From positions 248,001 through 312,000 of the forward strand of contig NZ_CAMFIA010000003.1 in assembly GCF_945952405.1 (NCBI RefSeq): a DNA stretch of 64,000 bases, read 5' to 3'. Positions 27,411 through 35,713 of the stretch are shown piece by piece. Below the pieces are notes generated by a model. That model had not been told where the DNA came from and ran no database searches. It saw only the letters and a program-made list of their open reading frames with translations. This DNA comes from an uncultured Stenotrophomonas sp. (GTDB lineage: Bacteria; Pseudomonadota; Gammaproteobacteria; Xanthomonadales; Xanthomonadaceae). Position numbers and translations under genes: made by a program. The first letter of the stretch is position 1; the number at the start of each line of letters is the position of its first letter.

Positions 27411-28781
27411 TTACTGAACGCGACGGCGCAGGTAGTTCAGCAGGTCGATGCGGGTGATCAGACCCAGGAAGCTGTCGCCGTCCATCACGATCGCCACCTG
27501 GCCGCGGTCGAACACCGGCAGCAGCGCCTCGATCGGCGACTTCACGTCCAGCCGGTCCAGCTTGCTGACCATCGCAGTGGCGACGGTGTCGCGGAAGCGT
27601 GCCTCGTCACCGTAGACATGCAGCAGCACGTCGCTTTCGTCGACGATGCCGACCAGCTGCTCGCCGTCCATCACCGGCAACTGCGACACGTCATACAGCT
27701 TCATGCGCTGGTAGGCGGTGGTCAGCAGGTCATTCGGGCCGATCACCACGGTGTCGCGCTGGCCGTACGGGCGCAGGATCAGGTCGCGCAGGTCGCCGTG
27801 CTGCGGGCGCTGCAGGAAGCCGTTGTCCAGCATCCAGTAGTCGTTGTACATCTTCGACAGGTACTTGTTGCCGGTATCCGGCACCAGTACCAGCACCTTC
27901 TTCGGCGTGGTCTGCTCACGGCAGTACTTCAGGCCGGCTGCCAGCAGCGTGCCGGTGGACGAGCCGCCGAGGATGCCCTCCTTGCCCAGCAGCTCGCGCG
28001 CGGTGTGGAAGCTCTCGGCGTCGCTGATCGCGTAGGCCTTGCCGACGCGGCTGAAGTCGGAGATCGACGGCAGGAAATCCTCGCCGATGCCTTCCACCAG
28101 CCAGCTGCCGGACTTGTCGTTGAGCACGCCATCATTGATGTACTCGGCCAGGATCGAGCCGACCGGATCGGCCAGCACCAGCTCGGTCTTCGGCGACAGC
28201 TTGGCAAAGGCGCGCGACAGGCCGGTCATGGTGCCGGAGCTGCCGCAGCCGAACACGATGGCGTCGAGGTCGCCGCCCATCTGCTCAAGGATTTCCGGGC
28301 CGGTGCCGAATTCGTGCGCGGCCGGGTTGTCCGGATTGCCGAACTGGTTGATGAAGTAGGCGCCCGGGGTCTGCTCGGCAATGGTCTTGGCCAGGTCCTG
28401 GTAGTACTCCGGATGGCCCTTGGCCACGTCCGAGCGGGTCAGGCGCACTTCGGCGCCCATTGCCTTCAGGTTGAAGATCTTCTCGCGGCTCATCTTGTCG
28501 GGCACGACCAGGATCAGCTTGTAGCCCTTCTGCTGGGCCACCAGCGCCAGGCCAAGGCCGGTATTGCCGGCGGTGCCTTCAACCAGGGTCGCGCCCGGCT
28601 TCAGGTCACCGCGCTGCTCCGCCGCCTCGATCATCGACAGGCCGATGCGATCCTTGATCGATCCGCCCGGGTTGGCGCTCTCCAGCTTCAGGTAGAGCTC
28701 GCAGACGCCGGTGTCCAGGCGCTGGGCCTTGACGATCGGGGTCTGGCCGATGAGTTCGAGGACGGAAGAATGGATGGGCAT
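27411..28781 (-). CDS. cbs: Cystathionine beta-synthase
   Basis: A 456-residue PLP enzyme that condenses homocysteine with serine (or acetylserine) to cystathionine. It begins MPIHSSVLELIGQTPIVKAQ. The PLP lysine is in ANPGGSIKDRIG and the phosphate loop is GTAGNTGLGLA. The last 120 residues hold two CBS domains (DLLTTAYQRMKLYDVSQLPV; SPIEALLPVFDRGQVAIV) that could bind a regulatory nucleotide or SAM. There is no N-terminal haem domain. The ATG at 28781 was chosen because the upstream 72 codons are not family-like. Confidence 0.92.
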   Translation of the reverse strand: MPIHSSVLELIGQTPIVKAQRLDTGVCELYLKLESANPGGSIKDRIGLSMIEAAEQRGDLKPGATLVEGTAGNTGLGLALVAQQKGYKLILVVPDKMSREKIFNLKAMGAEVRLTRSDVAKGHPEYYQDLAKTIAEQTPGAYFINQFGNPDNPAAHEFGTGPEILEQMGGDLDAIVFGCGSSGTMTGLSRAFAKLSPKTELVLADPVGSILAEYINDGVLNDKSGSWLVEGIGEDFLPSISDFSRVGKAYAISDAESFHTARELLGKEGILGGSSTGTLLAAGLKYCREQTTPKKVLVLVPDTGNKYLSKMYNDYWMLDNGFLQRPQHGDLRDLILRPYGQRDTVVIGPNDLLTTAYQRMKLYDVSQLPVMDGEQLVGIVDESDVLLHVYGDEARFRDTVATAMVSKLDRLDVKSPIEALLPVFDRGQVAIVMDGDSFLGLITRIDLLNYLRRRVQ

Positions 28782-29081
28782 TCGGAGGACTTTCGGTTCG
28801 CGCCACACAGGGCCGGACCGATGATTATCCGATGGTTGGTGCTGAATGTCAGGTCGGCAGGGCAACCGCCCATCCGCCTGCAAAAAGAGATGCGGACGGC
28901 CCCGGATCGACGAGGAGACCGGTACCGCCCGCATCGGTGAGTTGTGCCTGCAGGCCAAGGCACCACCGCTTGTGGTGCCTTGGCGCGGCCGCCTCATCGG
29001 CGGTGCCGCGGTGCCAGGGCAGGAGCGCCCGGCGGGGCCATCGATGGCCGGATCACGCCGTTCCGGACGTGACGGGGTGCG
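28782..29081. other. Intergenic region with one perfect stem-loop
   Basis: About 300 bases between ydcH and cbs, without a supported gene. A 12-bp perfect inverted repeat (28955-28966 and 28972-28983, CCAAGGCACCAC and its complement, 5-base loop) lies about 100 bases past ydcH and could end its transcript, although no T-run follows. The cbs promoter should be in the part next to 28800. Confidence 0.5.
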
Positions 29082-29318
29082 TCAAAGCGTGGGGGACGTC
29101 GTTGGGAGCGGTGTTTCGTACATTCGCAGAAGTCGTTGCTTGGCCAGCAGCTTCTCACGCTTCATGCGACCCAGGGTGACATCATCGATCGGGAGTACAC
29201 CCAACTCCGCGTCCATGCACTTCTTGTTCAACTTGCGGTGCTGGTCATGGAGTGCCCTGAACTCCGGATCACGCGCGCGACGTGCGTCGATCTCGCTCTG
29301 GGGCTGATCTTCAAACAT
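29082..29318 (-). CDS. YdcH family small protein (DUF465)
   Basis: A 78-residue soluble, highly charged helical protein. The core LHDQHRKLNKKCMDAELG and KREKLLAKQRLLRMYE fit the DUF465/YdcH family, whose function is not established. The ATG at 29318 has a near-perfect ribosome-binding site (AGGAGG) eight bases upstream, so it should be well translated. Its leader contains a hairpin with arms AACGCCCCG (29343-29351) and CGGGGCGTT (29363-29371). Confidence 0.85.
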   Translation of the reverse strand: MFEDQPQSEIDARRARDPEFRALHDQHRKLNKKCMDAELGVLPIDDVTLGRMKREKLLAKQRLLRMYETPLPTTSPTL

Positions 29319-29642
29319 GATGGACCTCCTTCGACAGATACACGAACGCCCCGGCCGCAAGGCACGGGGCGTTGTTCATGGAGGAGCGCCGGTCGATGGC
29401 CACCTGGACGCCTGCAACGACCTGCGGCACTGGCCTGCGCACGTCGATCTGCTGCGGTTCGCGCCCTGTTTGCATCGGCCCGGCCCTCCCATCGTCCGGT
29501 CCGCGGCATTGCGTCCCGGACGATTGACCCTACGCCTGCTCAGGGCGGGGTACAAGACCCCTGCGGCAAAAAGACCGAACCCCGCCATGGCGGGGTTCAG
29601 GCTGAATGCTCAGTGCAACGAAAAACAAACAATATCAATGAA
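29319..29642. other. Intergenic region: ydcH leader, hairpin and terminator
   Basis: The 324-base spacer holds the ydcH ribosome-binding site and leader hairpin at its left end and the terminator of the OmpA-like gene at its right end. The middle (about 29375-29560) has short open frames on both strands but no ribosome-binding sites or recognisable protein sequence; I see nothing else there. Confidence 0.6.
29567..29598 (-). terminator. Rho-independent terminator of the OmpA-like operon
   Basis: On the minus strand, a hairpin of GAACCCCGCC and its perfect complement (29577-29598) is followed by five T residues. It lies 45 bases past the stop of the gene ending at 29643. Confidence 0.85.
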
Positions 29643-30527
29643 TTACGGAGCGATGATGACCTCGGCCGAACGCGCCCGGGTGGACGCGGCCTTCTTGCCG
29701 CTGAGCTGGATCCGGTTGCTGGCGACACCGGCCGCGACCAGGGCATCACGCAGGGCTTCGGCCCGCTTCTGGCCGACACCGTTGGCACTGTCATAGGCCT
29801 CGATGCGCAGGCGGCCCTTCTTGCCGATGTTCAGGTACTCGGCCAGGGCCTTGGCCTGGTTGCGGGCGCCGCCGGAGAGGCTGGCAGCACCTGCGGCAAA
29901 GGCGTCACCGTTGAAGGTGAAGACCTCGCCACGGCCGTCGAACTTCGACCCCGGCAGCTTTTGCCCGGACACCAGCTCGGCCTCCTCACGGGCCAGCTTG
30001 GCGGCGTTCTGCTGCGCGGCGCTGAGGCGCTGCTGCTGCTTGCCGGCCACGCTGGTCAGCGCGTTCTCGGCGTCCTGGCGGGCCAGGGTCTCGGCCTCGG
30101 CAGCCTGGCGCAGGCGCTCGGCCTCCTCGGCCTGCATCTGCGCCTGCATGCGCAGCTGCTCGGCTTCCTGGCGGGCACGGGCGGCGTCGCGGCGGCTGGC
30201 CTCGATCAGCAGGTCGCTGCGGGTGCGCTCGAGGCGGTCAACCTCACGCGCCGCCAGCGCGGTGCGCACCGCGGTCTCGGCGATCTCGACCCGGCGCTCG
30301 GCCAGGTAGGTGGCCAGTTCCTGGTCGCGGCGCTTGGCCTTGTCCAGGGTGGCGATCGCCTGCTGGGCCTGCATGCGCTCGAAGGCACCCAGTTCAGCCG
30401 TGTCGGGGTTGGCCTGGATGGCCATCAGGCGCTGGCTCAGCTGCGCCACCATCGGGTTGTCGGCGGCCATGGCCAGGGTCGGCAGCGCCAGCAGCGCGGC
30501 CAGGGTTGCGGCGGTCATCGGCTTCAC
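29643..30527 (-). CDS. OmpA family periplasmic/outer-membrane protein with long helical stalk
   Basis: A 294-residue protein with a signal peptide (TAATLAALLALPTLAMAADN). Residues 60-190 form an Ala/Arg/Glu/Gln-rich helical or coiled-coil stalk. The C-terminal 100 residues resemble an OmpA peptidoglycan-binding domain (LAEYLNIGKKGRLRIEAYDS, SANGVGQKRAEALRDALVAA). The GTG start overlaps the upstream stop (GTGA) and follows GGAGG. It likely links the envelope to peptidoglycan together with its DUF4398-like partner. The usual NxxLSxxRA motif is altered to NGVGQKRAEA. Confidence 0.8.
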   Translation of the reverse strand: MKPMTAATLAALLALPTLAMAADNPMVAQLSQRLMAIQANPDTAELGAFERMQAQQAIATLDKAKRRDQELATYLAERRVEIAETAVRTALAAREVDRLERTRSDLLIEASRRDAARARQEAEQLRMQAQMQAEEAERLRQAAEAETLARQDAENALTSVAGKQQQRLSAAQQNAAKLAREEAELVSGQKLPGSKFDGRGEVFTFNGDAFAAGAASLSGGARNQAKALAEYLNIGKKGRLRIEAYDSANGVGQKRAEALRDALVAAGVASNRIQLSGKKAASTRARSAEVIIAP

Positions 30528-30913
30528 CGGCGATCCTCCCCGGTCGAGAGCTGGCGTTGCAGCTGGTTGACCTCGTTGCGGCGCAGCTGCAGCTGCGCGG
30601 TGACCGTGGCTTCCTCGCTGCGGACGCGGGCCAGGTCGGCATCGGCGGCGGCGCGCAGGGCCATCGCCGGGGCGTTCTTGCGCTCGCGGCGGTCGCCGGC
30701 GGCGCGCTGGGCCTGCTCCAGGCCCTGACGGGCCAGGCCGATCAGGTCGGGGGCGTACTGGTCGGCATCGGCCTGGGTGGCCTTGTCGACCGCCTGTCGG
30801 GCCTGTGCCAGTTCCAGGGCGGCGTCCTGCGCCCAGGCGGGGGCAGACAGTGCGAATGCAAACGCCATCACATACAGGCCATGGCGCATTCGTGCGAAGC
30901 TAGGTCGTTTCAT
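30524..30913 (-). CDS. DUF4398-like exported protein
   Basis: A 129-residue protein with a signal peptide (MRHGLYVMAFAFALSAPAWA, cleaved before QDAA). The mature part is a helical Ala/Arg/Gln-rich domain (ALELAQARQAVDKATQADAD) as in DUF4398 proteins, which commonly sit in front of an OmpA-domain gene. It is coupled to that gene here by a GTGA overlap. The start was placed at ATG 30913 (MKRPSF). It lies head-to-head with pilU. Confidence 0.75.
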   Translation of the reverse strand: MKRPSFARMRHGLYVMAFAFALSAPAWAQDAALELAQARQAVDKATQADADQYAPDLIGLARQGLEQAQRAAGDRRERKNAPAMALRAAADADLARVRSEEATVTAQLQLRRNEVNQLQRQLSTGEDRR

Positions 30914-31010
30914 TGGGGAGGCCGTACCGGTTGTCGGTTCACGGCCATTGTCGTCAAGCCGACACCGTGCTGGCAACGGGCGTCGGCCGTTTCGTTGGGG
31001 AAAATTTGCA

Positions 31011-32138
31011 ATGGATATCGGCTACTTCCTGAAGCTGATGACCGAAAAGAACGCTTCGGACATGTTTCTGACCACCGGAGCACCGGTCTACATCAAGATC
31101 GAGGGGAAGCTTTATCCGCTGGGCAACACCGGCCTGCCGCCCGGCATGGTCAAGAAGATCGCCTACTCGCTGATGGACGAGGGCCAGGTGCCGCAGTTCG
31201 AGCGCGAGCTGGAGCTCAACATGGCCATCGCCCTGCCCGATGCCGGCCGCTTCCGCGTCAACGTGTTCAAGCAGCGCGGCGAGGTCGGCATGGTCATCCG
31301 TGCCATCCGCAGCCGCATTCCGAGCATTGAAGAGCTGAACCTGCCGCAGGTGCTGAAGGACGTCATCATGACCCCGCGCGGGCTGGTGCTGGTGGTGGGG
31401 TCCACCGGTTCCGGCAAGTCCACCTCGCTGGCGTCGATGATCGACCACCGCAACAGCACCACCACCGGGCACATCCTCACCATCGAGGACCCGATCGAAT
31501 ACCTGCACAAGCACAAGATGTCGATCGTCAACCAGCGCGAGGTCGGGCTGGATACCCACGCTTTCCACAACGCGCTGAAGAACGCGATGCGTGAAGCGCC
31601 GGACGTGATCCTGATCGGCGAGATCCTGGACGCGGAAACGATGGAGGCCGCGATCGCCTTTGCCGAGACCGGCCACCTGTGCCTGGCCACCCTGCACTCC
31701 AACAACGCCGACCAGACCATCGAGCGCATTCTCAATTTCTTCCCGGAAAGCGCGCACAAGAACGTGCTGATGAACCTGGCACTGAACCTGCGGGCAGTGA
31801 TCAGCCAGCGCCTGGTGAAGAACAAGGAAGGGCGTCGCCTGCCGGCCACCGAGGTGCTGATCAACACACCGATGATCCGCGACCTGCTGCGCCGCGGCCA
31901 GGTGCACGAGATCAAGGCGGCGATGGAGGGCTCGCTGGAGGAAGGCATGGAGAGTTTCGACCAGTGCCTGTTCCGGCTGGCCAAGGCCGGCATCATCGAG
32001 CAGGAGGAAGCGCTGCGCGCCGCCGACTCGCGCGACGGGCTGGCCCTGAAGTTCCGCCTGTCCGAAGGCAGCAGCGGCGAGCACGACCCCTACGCCGATT
32101 TCTCCGCCGGCGCCCCCAGCATCACCCACGGCTTCTAA
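31011..32138 (+). CDS. pilU: PilT/PilU-type twitching motility ATPase (PilU-like)
   Basis: A 375-residue hexameric secretion ATPase of the type IVa pilus retraction group. It has Walker A VVGSTGSGKSTSLASM, the Asp box ILTIEDPIEYLH, Walker B region PDVILIGEILDAETMEAA and the His box TGHLCLATLHSNNADQT. The length and the C-terminal LFRLAKAGIIEQEEALRAAD favour PilU over PilT. The start is ATG 31011 (MDIGYFLKLM); the open frame upstream is not family-like. No pilT is next to it in this window. The usual GExRD-type element reads GEILD here. Confidence 0.88.
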   Translation: MDIGYFLKLMTEKNASDMFLTTGAPVYIKIEGKLYPLGNTGLPPGMVKKIAYSLMDEGQVPQFERELELNMAIALPDAGRFRVNVFKQRGEVGMVIRAIRSRIPSIEELNLPQVLKDVIMTPRGLVLVVGSTGSGKSTSLASMIDHRNSTTTGHILTIEDPIEYLHKHKMSIVNQREVGLDTHAFHNALKNAMREAPDVILIGEILDAETMEAAIAFAETGHLCLATLHSNNADQTIERILNFFPESAHKNVLMNLALNLRAVISQRLVKNKEGRRLPATEVLINTPMIRDLLRRGQVHEIKAAMEGSLEEGMESFDQCLFRLAKAGIIEQEEALRAADSRDGLALKFRLSEGSSGEHDPYADFSAGAPSITHGF

Positions 32139-32139
32139 G

Positions 32140-32204
32140 AAAAGGGGACGGAGGGAATTAAGTCGTAAATGCACTTACGACTTAATTCCCTCCGTCCCCT
32201 TTTT
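32140..32204. repeat. 65-bp perfect palindrome, copy 1 (REP-like, probable bidirectional terminator)
   Basis: Two 29-base arms (32140-32168 and 32175-32203), perfectly complementary, flank the 6-base loop ATGCAC. The arm begins AAAAGGGGACGGAGGGAATT. Each strand ends in a T-run, so it should terminate transcription both ways. It starts one base after the pilU stop. A second copy with the loop in opposite orientation lies at 34964-35029. Such GGGGACGGAGGG-type palindromes resemble repeats spread by REP-associated transposases; no transposase is present here. Confidence 0.9.
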
Positions 32205-32251
32205 CTGAAGAATTCAGGAGGTGTCTCATCCAATGAGACCTCCTGTCCGTA

Positions 32252-32270
32252 GGTTTCCTCAATGGAAACC
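32252..32270 (+). promoter_or_regulatory. Hairpin across the start codon of the radical SAM gene
   Basis: GGTTTCC (32252-32258) and GGAAACC (32264-32270) can pair and place the ATG at 32262 in the loop and stem edge. No good ribosome-binding site precedes this ATG. A second, imperfect hairpin just upstream (about 32215-32245) contains an AGGAGGT that is paired with CCTCCTG. Translation may be structurally controlled. Confidence 0.45.
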
Positions 32271-33545
32271 ATCCGCAAGCTGGCCATCCTGGCCGACGCC
32301 GCCAAGTACGATGCATCCTGCGCCTCCAGCGGCTCGGGCAAGCGCGACTCGCGCGCCAGCGGCGGCATCGGCAGCACCGAGGGCATGGGCATCTGTCACA
32401 GCTATACGCCGGATGGCCGCTGCGTATCGTTGTTGAAGATCCTGCTGACCAACTTCTGCGTCTACGACTGCGCCTATTGCGTGAACCGGGTCTCCAGCAA
32501 CGTGCCCCGCGCCCGATTCAGCGTGGACGAGGTGGTCACGCTCACCCTGGACTTCTACAAACGCAACTATATCGAGGGCCTGTTCCTTTCCAGCGGCATC
32601 ATCCGCACTGCGGACTACACCATGGAGCAGATGGTGGAGGTGGCGCGGCGCCTGCGCGAGGAACACCGCTTTGCCGGGTACATCCACCTCAAGACCATTC
32701 CGGAGGCTTCGCCGGAACTGCTGGCCAGCGCCGGCCGCCACGCCGACCGGCTGTCGATCAATGTGGAGCTTCCCACCGAAGCAGGGCTGAACGCGCTGGC
32801 CCCGGAGAAGACGATCCACTCGATCCGCGGCGCGATGGGTGAGCTGCGCTGGCGCATCGAGGAGGCCAGGGAAGCGCGCAGGGCACCGCCACCGGTCGCA
32901 CCGACGGCCAGCCGCAGTGGGCGGGCACGCGCCCCCCGCTTCGCTCCTGCGGGCCAGAGTACACAGATGATCGTCGGTGCCGATGGCGCCAGTGACCAGC
33001 AGATCCTGGTAAGTGCCGACAGCCTGTACGGCACCTACCGCATGCGCCGGGTGTACTACTCCGCGTTCAGTCCGATTCCGGATGCCAGCCGCCACCTGCC
33101 GCTGCAACCGCCTCCGCTGCAGCGCGAGCACCGCCTGTACCAGGCCGACTGGCTGCTGCGTTTCTACGGCTACGGCGTGGACGAGATCACCGGCAACACG
33201 CAGGACGGCATGCTCGACCTGGACATCGATCCCAAGCTGGCGTGGGCGATCCGCCACCCGGAACGCTTCCCGGTGGATCTGAACCGTGCATCGAAGGAAA
33301 TGCTGCTGCGGGTGCCCGGACTCGGCGTGCGCAACGTCAAGCGCGTGCTGATGGCGCGTCGCCACGGACGCTTGCGCGTGGCCGACCTCGCCCGACTGAA
33401 GGCGCCGATGAGCAAGCTGCTGCCCTTCGTTGTGCTGGCTGACCATCATCCGCGCAAGGCACTGGATGATCCGGCCGCGTTGCGCGCGCAACTGGCGCCA
33501 CCGCCCCGCCAGGGATCACTGTTCGATGCCCCATCCGCCCACTGA
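32262..33545 (+). CDS. Putative DNA modification/repair radical SAM protein
   Basis: A 427-residue radical SAM enzyme. The [4Fe-4S] cysteines are Cys66, Cys70 and Cys73 (NFCVYDCAYCVN). The N-terminal KLAILADAAKYDASC and GGIGSTEGMGICHSY are typical of the family annotated as DNA modification/repair radical SAM protein. Around residues 330-370 a helix-hairpin-helix DNA-binding motif (LNRASKEMLLRVPGLGVRNV) is visible. A Pro/Arg/Ala-rich stretch at residues 205-235 looks like an insertion. The reaction is unknown. It overlaps the uracil-DNA glycosylase gene by 20 bases; this pair is conserved in many bacteria. Confidence 0.88.
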   Translation: METIRKLAILADAAKYDASCASSGSGKRDSRASGGIGSTEGMGICHSYTPDGRCVSLLKILLTNFCVYDCAYCVNRVSSNVPRARFSVDEVVTLTLDFYKRNYIEGLFLSSGIIRTADYTMEQMVEVARRLREEHRFAGYIHLKTIPEASPELLASAGRHADRLSINVELPTEAGLNALAPEKTIHSIRGAMGELRWRIEEAREARRAPPPVAPTASRSGRARAPRFAPAGQSTQMIVGADGASDQQILVSADSLYGTYRMRRVYYSAFSPIPDASRHLPLQPPPLQREHRLYQADWLLRFYGYGVDEITGNTQDGMLDLDIDPKLAWAIRHPERFPVDLNRASKEMLLRVPGLGVRNVKRVLMARRHGRLRVADLARLKAPMSKLLPFVVLADHHPRKALDDPAALRAQLAPPPRQGSLFDAPSAH

Positions 33546-34986
33546 TCCGCAGCGCTGGTCGCTGCGGGTGGACCCCGCGTGGTCGCTGCAGGCCTGGCGT
33601 GATAGTGCGCGCGAGGCATTGTGGCGTGGCATCGCGCCCGAGCACCTTGACTGGCTGGAAGGCGCCGAGTCATCGCTGCTGGATGCTCCGCCGGTGCAGC
33701 AGGCACCTGCGCCGGAGCACCTGATCGCGCCCAGCGTTCCGCGTGATTTCCTGGAACTGGCCTCTACCTGCCTGTGCCACGGCGAACCGCAGCGCCTGCC
33801 CCTGCTGTACCGGCTGCTGTTGCGCATCACGCAGGGCGAGCGCGCGCTACTGACCAATCCTGCCGACGCCGATGTCCTGCGCGCAATGGCGATGGCCCAG
33901 GCAGTTCGTCGCGACACCCACAAGATGAAGGCATTCGTGCGTTTCCGTGAAGTCCCCGGCCAGCCCGACACGTTCATTGCGTGGTTCGAGCCACAGCATC
34001 ACATCGTTGACCGGGTGGCGCCCTTCTTCGCGCGCCGCTTCACCGGGATGCGCTGGGCCATCCTGACGCCCTCGCGCAGCGTTGCATGGGACGGGCAGGT
34101 GCTGGCCTTCGGCGCAGGGGCGCGGCGCGAAGACGCGCCCTCCGAGGACGCACGCGAATCGCTGTGGCAGACCTACTACGCCAGCATCTTCAATCCGGCA
34201 CGGCTCAACACGCGGATGATGCAGCAGGAAATGCCGGCAAAGTACTGGCGCCATCTGCCGGAAGCGCAACTGCTGCCACGCCTGGTGCGCGACGCAGCTG
34301 ATCGCGTGCAGCAGATGCATGAGCGGCCGGCGCAGGCGCCGCAGCGAAGGATTCCCGTGCACGCCGAGGCGGCGGCAGCGGTGAGCGCTGCCGACAGCCT
34401 GGAGAGGCTGCGCAGGCAGGCCAATGGCTGCCGCCAATGCCCGCTATGGGAGGCTGCCACGCAGACGGTGTTCGGCCAGGGCCCCGCGGATGCCAGCGTG
34501 ATACTGGTGGGAGAACAGCCCGGCGATAGCGAGGACCTGCGTGGACAGCCGTTCGCGGGTCCGGCCGGCCAGCTGCTGGACCGTGCCCTGGCCGAGCTCG
34601 GCATCGATCGTGCCACGCTGTACCTGACCAATGCGGTGAAACACTTCCACCATGAACGCCGCGGCAAGATCCGGCTGCACAAGCGTCCGCACAACCGCCA
34701 CATCCAGGCCTGCCGCCCCTGGTTGATGGGCGAGATCGCGCGGGTGAGGCCACGGGTGATTGTCTGCCTCGGTGCGACCGCCGCGACCTCGGTCCTGGGC
34801 AGCGGTTTCGACCTGTCACGCGAGCGGGGGCGCTGGCACACGCTGGAGGACGGCACCCGCGCCTACGCCACCGTGCACCCTGCATGGGTATTGCGGCAGC
34901 GCGACGACACCCGGCGCGAGGACGCCTATCGGCTGTTCCGCGATGACCTGGCCCGCCTCAACGAAAAAGGGGACGGAGGGAATTAA
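33526..34986 (+). CDS. UdgX-type uracil-DNA glycosylase fused to an N-terminal DUF4130 domain
   Basis: A 486-residue two-domain protein. Residues 1-270 match the DUF4130 type (LPLLYRLLLRITQGERALL, FVRFREV, WFEPQHHIVDRVAPFFARRF). Residues 295-486 are a family 4-like Fe-S uracil-DNA glycosylase: GEQPGDSEDLRGQPFAGPAG, TNAVKHF, probable cluster ligands Cys302, Cys305, Cys396 and Cys414, and VHPAWVLRQ. The loop GKIRLHKRP with His385 corresponds to the UdgX R-loop whose histidine bonds covalently to the uracil site. The start at 33526 (MPHPPTD) overlaps the radical SAM gene. The last codons and stop lie inside palindrome copy 2. Confidence 0.88.
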   Translation: MPHPPTDPQRWSLRVDPAWSLQAWRDSAREALWRGIAPEHLDWLEGAESSLLDAPPVQQAPAPEHLIAPSVPRDFLELASTCLCHGEPQRLPLLYRLLLRITQGERALLTNPADADVLRAMAMAQAVRRDTHKMKAFVRFREVPGQPDTFIAWFEPQHHIVDRVAPFFARRFTGMRWAILTPSRSVAWDGQVLAFGAGARREDAPSEDARESLWQTYYASIFNPARLNTRMMQQEMPAKYWRHLPEAQLLPRLVRDAADRVQQMHERPAQAPQRRIPVHAEAAAAVSAADSLERLRRQANGCRQCPLWEAATQTVFGQGPADASVILVGEQPGDSEDLRGQPFAGPAGQLLDRALAELGIDRATLYLTNAVKHFHHERRGKIRLHKRPHNRHIQACRPWLMGEIARVRPRVIVCLGATAATSVLGSGFDLSRERGRWHTLEDGTRAYATVHPAWVLRQRDDTRREDAYRLFRDDLARLNEKGDGGN

Positions 34987-35029
34987 GTCGTAAGTGCATT
35001 TACGACTTAATTCCCTCCGTCCCCTTTTT
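34964..35029. repeat. 66-bp perfect palindrome, copy 2 (opposite loop orientation)
   Basis: Arms 34964-34993 and 35000-35029 with loop GTGCAT, the reverse complement of the copy 1 loop. It overlaps the last codons of the UdgX gene and supplies its TAA stop; the maiA stop lies two bases beyond. T-runs on both strands make it a likely shared terminator of the convergent genes. Confidence 0.9.
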
Positions 35030-35030
35030 A

Positions 35031-35699
35031 TTAGGTGGCGTCGGGCTGGTTTTCCGGGCGTGCGCGGTCGAACGCGTCCAGTGCTTGGCAGGCCGCTTCG
35101 ATGCGGCGCAGGGTCGGGTACGGAGCCAGGTCGAGGCCGAAACGGTGCGCGTTGTACAGCTGCGGCAGCAGGCAGATGTCGGCCAGGCCCGGGCGGTCGC
35201 CGTGGCAGAAGGTGCCGGTGTCGCGGCTGCCGGCCAGCATCGCTTCCATGGCCGCGAAGCCTTCGGCGATCCAGTGCAGGGTCCACTGCGTGCGGGCGTC
35301 CGCCGGCAGCTGCAGGTTGCGCTCCAGATACTGCATCACCCGCAGGTTGTTGATCGGATGGATGTCGCAGGCCACCAGCTGGGCCAGCGCACGTACCCGC
35401 GCACGGCCGGCCGCATCGGCTGGCAGCAGCGGTACCTGCGGGAAGCGCTCATCCAGATACTCCAGGATCGCCAGCGACTGGGTCAGGGTATGCCCATCGT
35501 GCAGCAGGGTCGGCACCAGCTGCTGCGGATTGAGCGTGCGATAGGCATCGAAGTGCTGCTCGCCGCCTTCGCGGACCAGGTGCACCGGCCGTGCTTCCCA
35601 GGCCAGGCCCTTCAGCTCCAGGCCGATGCGCACGCGGTAGGCGGCGCTGGATCGCCAGTAGGTGTACAGCACGATGCCGTCGTCGACCGGGATCTCCAT
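35031..35699 (-). CDS. maiA: Maleylacetoacetate isomerase (zeta-class glutathione transferase)
   Basis: A 222-residue zeta GST. The catalytic N-terminal motif is SSAAYRVRIGLELKG, followed by NPQQLVPTLLHDG and the glutathione-binding QSLAILEYLDERFP. It isomerises maleylacetoacetate to fumarylacetoacetate in tyrosine/homogentisate breakdown. The ATG at 35699 has GGAGG five bases upstream and is preferred to the ATG at 35711. It follows the fumarylacetoacetase gene by 14 bases, completing the last two steps of the pathway. Confidence 0.92.
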   Translation of the reverse strand: MEIPVDDGIVLYTYWRSSAAYRVRIGLELKGLAWEARPVHLVREGGEQHFDAYRTLNPQQLVPTLLHDGHTLTQSLAILEYLDERFPQVPLLPADAAGRARVRALAQLVACDIHPINNLRVMQYLERNLQLPADARTQWTLHWIAEGFAAMEAMLAGSRDTGTFCHGDRPGLADICLLPQLYNAHRFGLDLAPYPTLRRIEAACQALDAFDRARPENQPDAT

Positions 35700-35713
35700 C
35701 GCCGCCTCCATGC

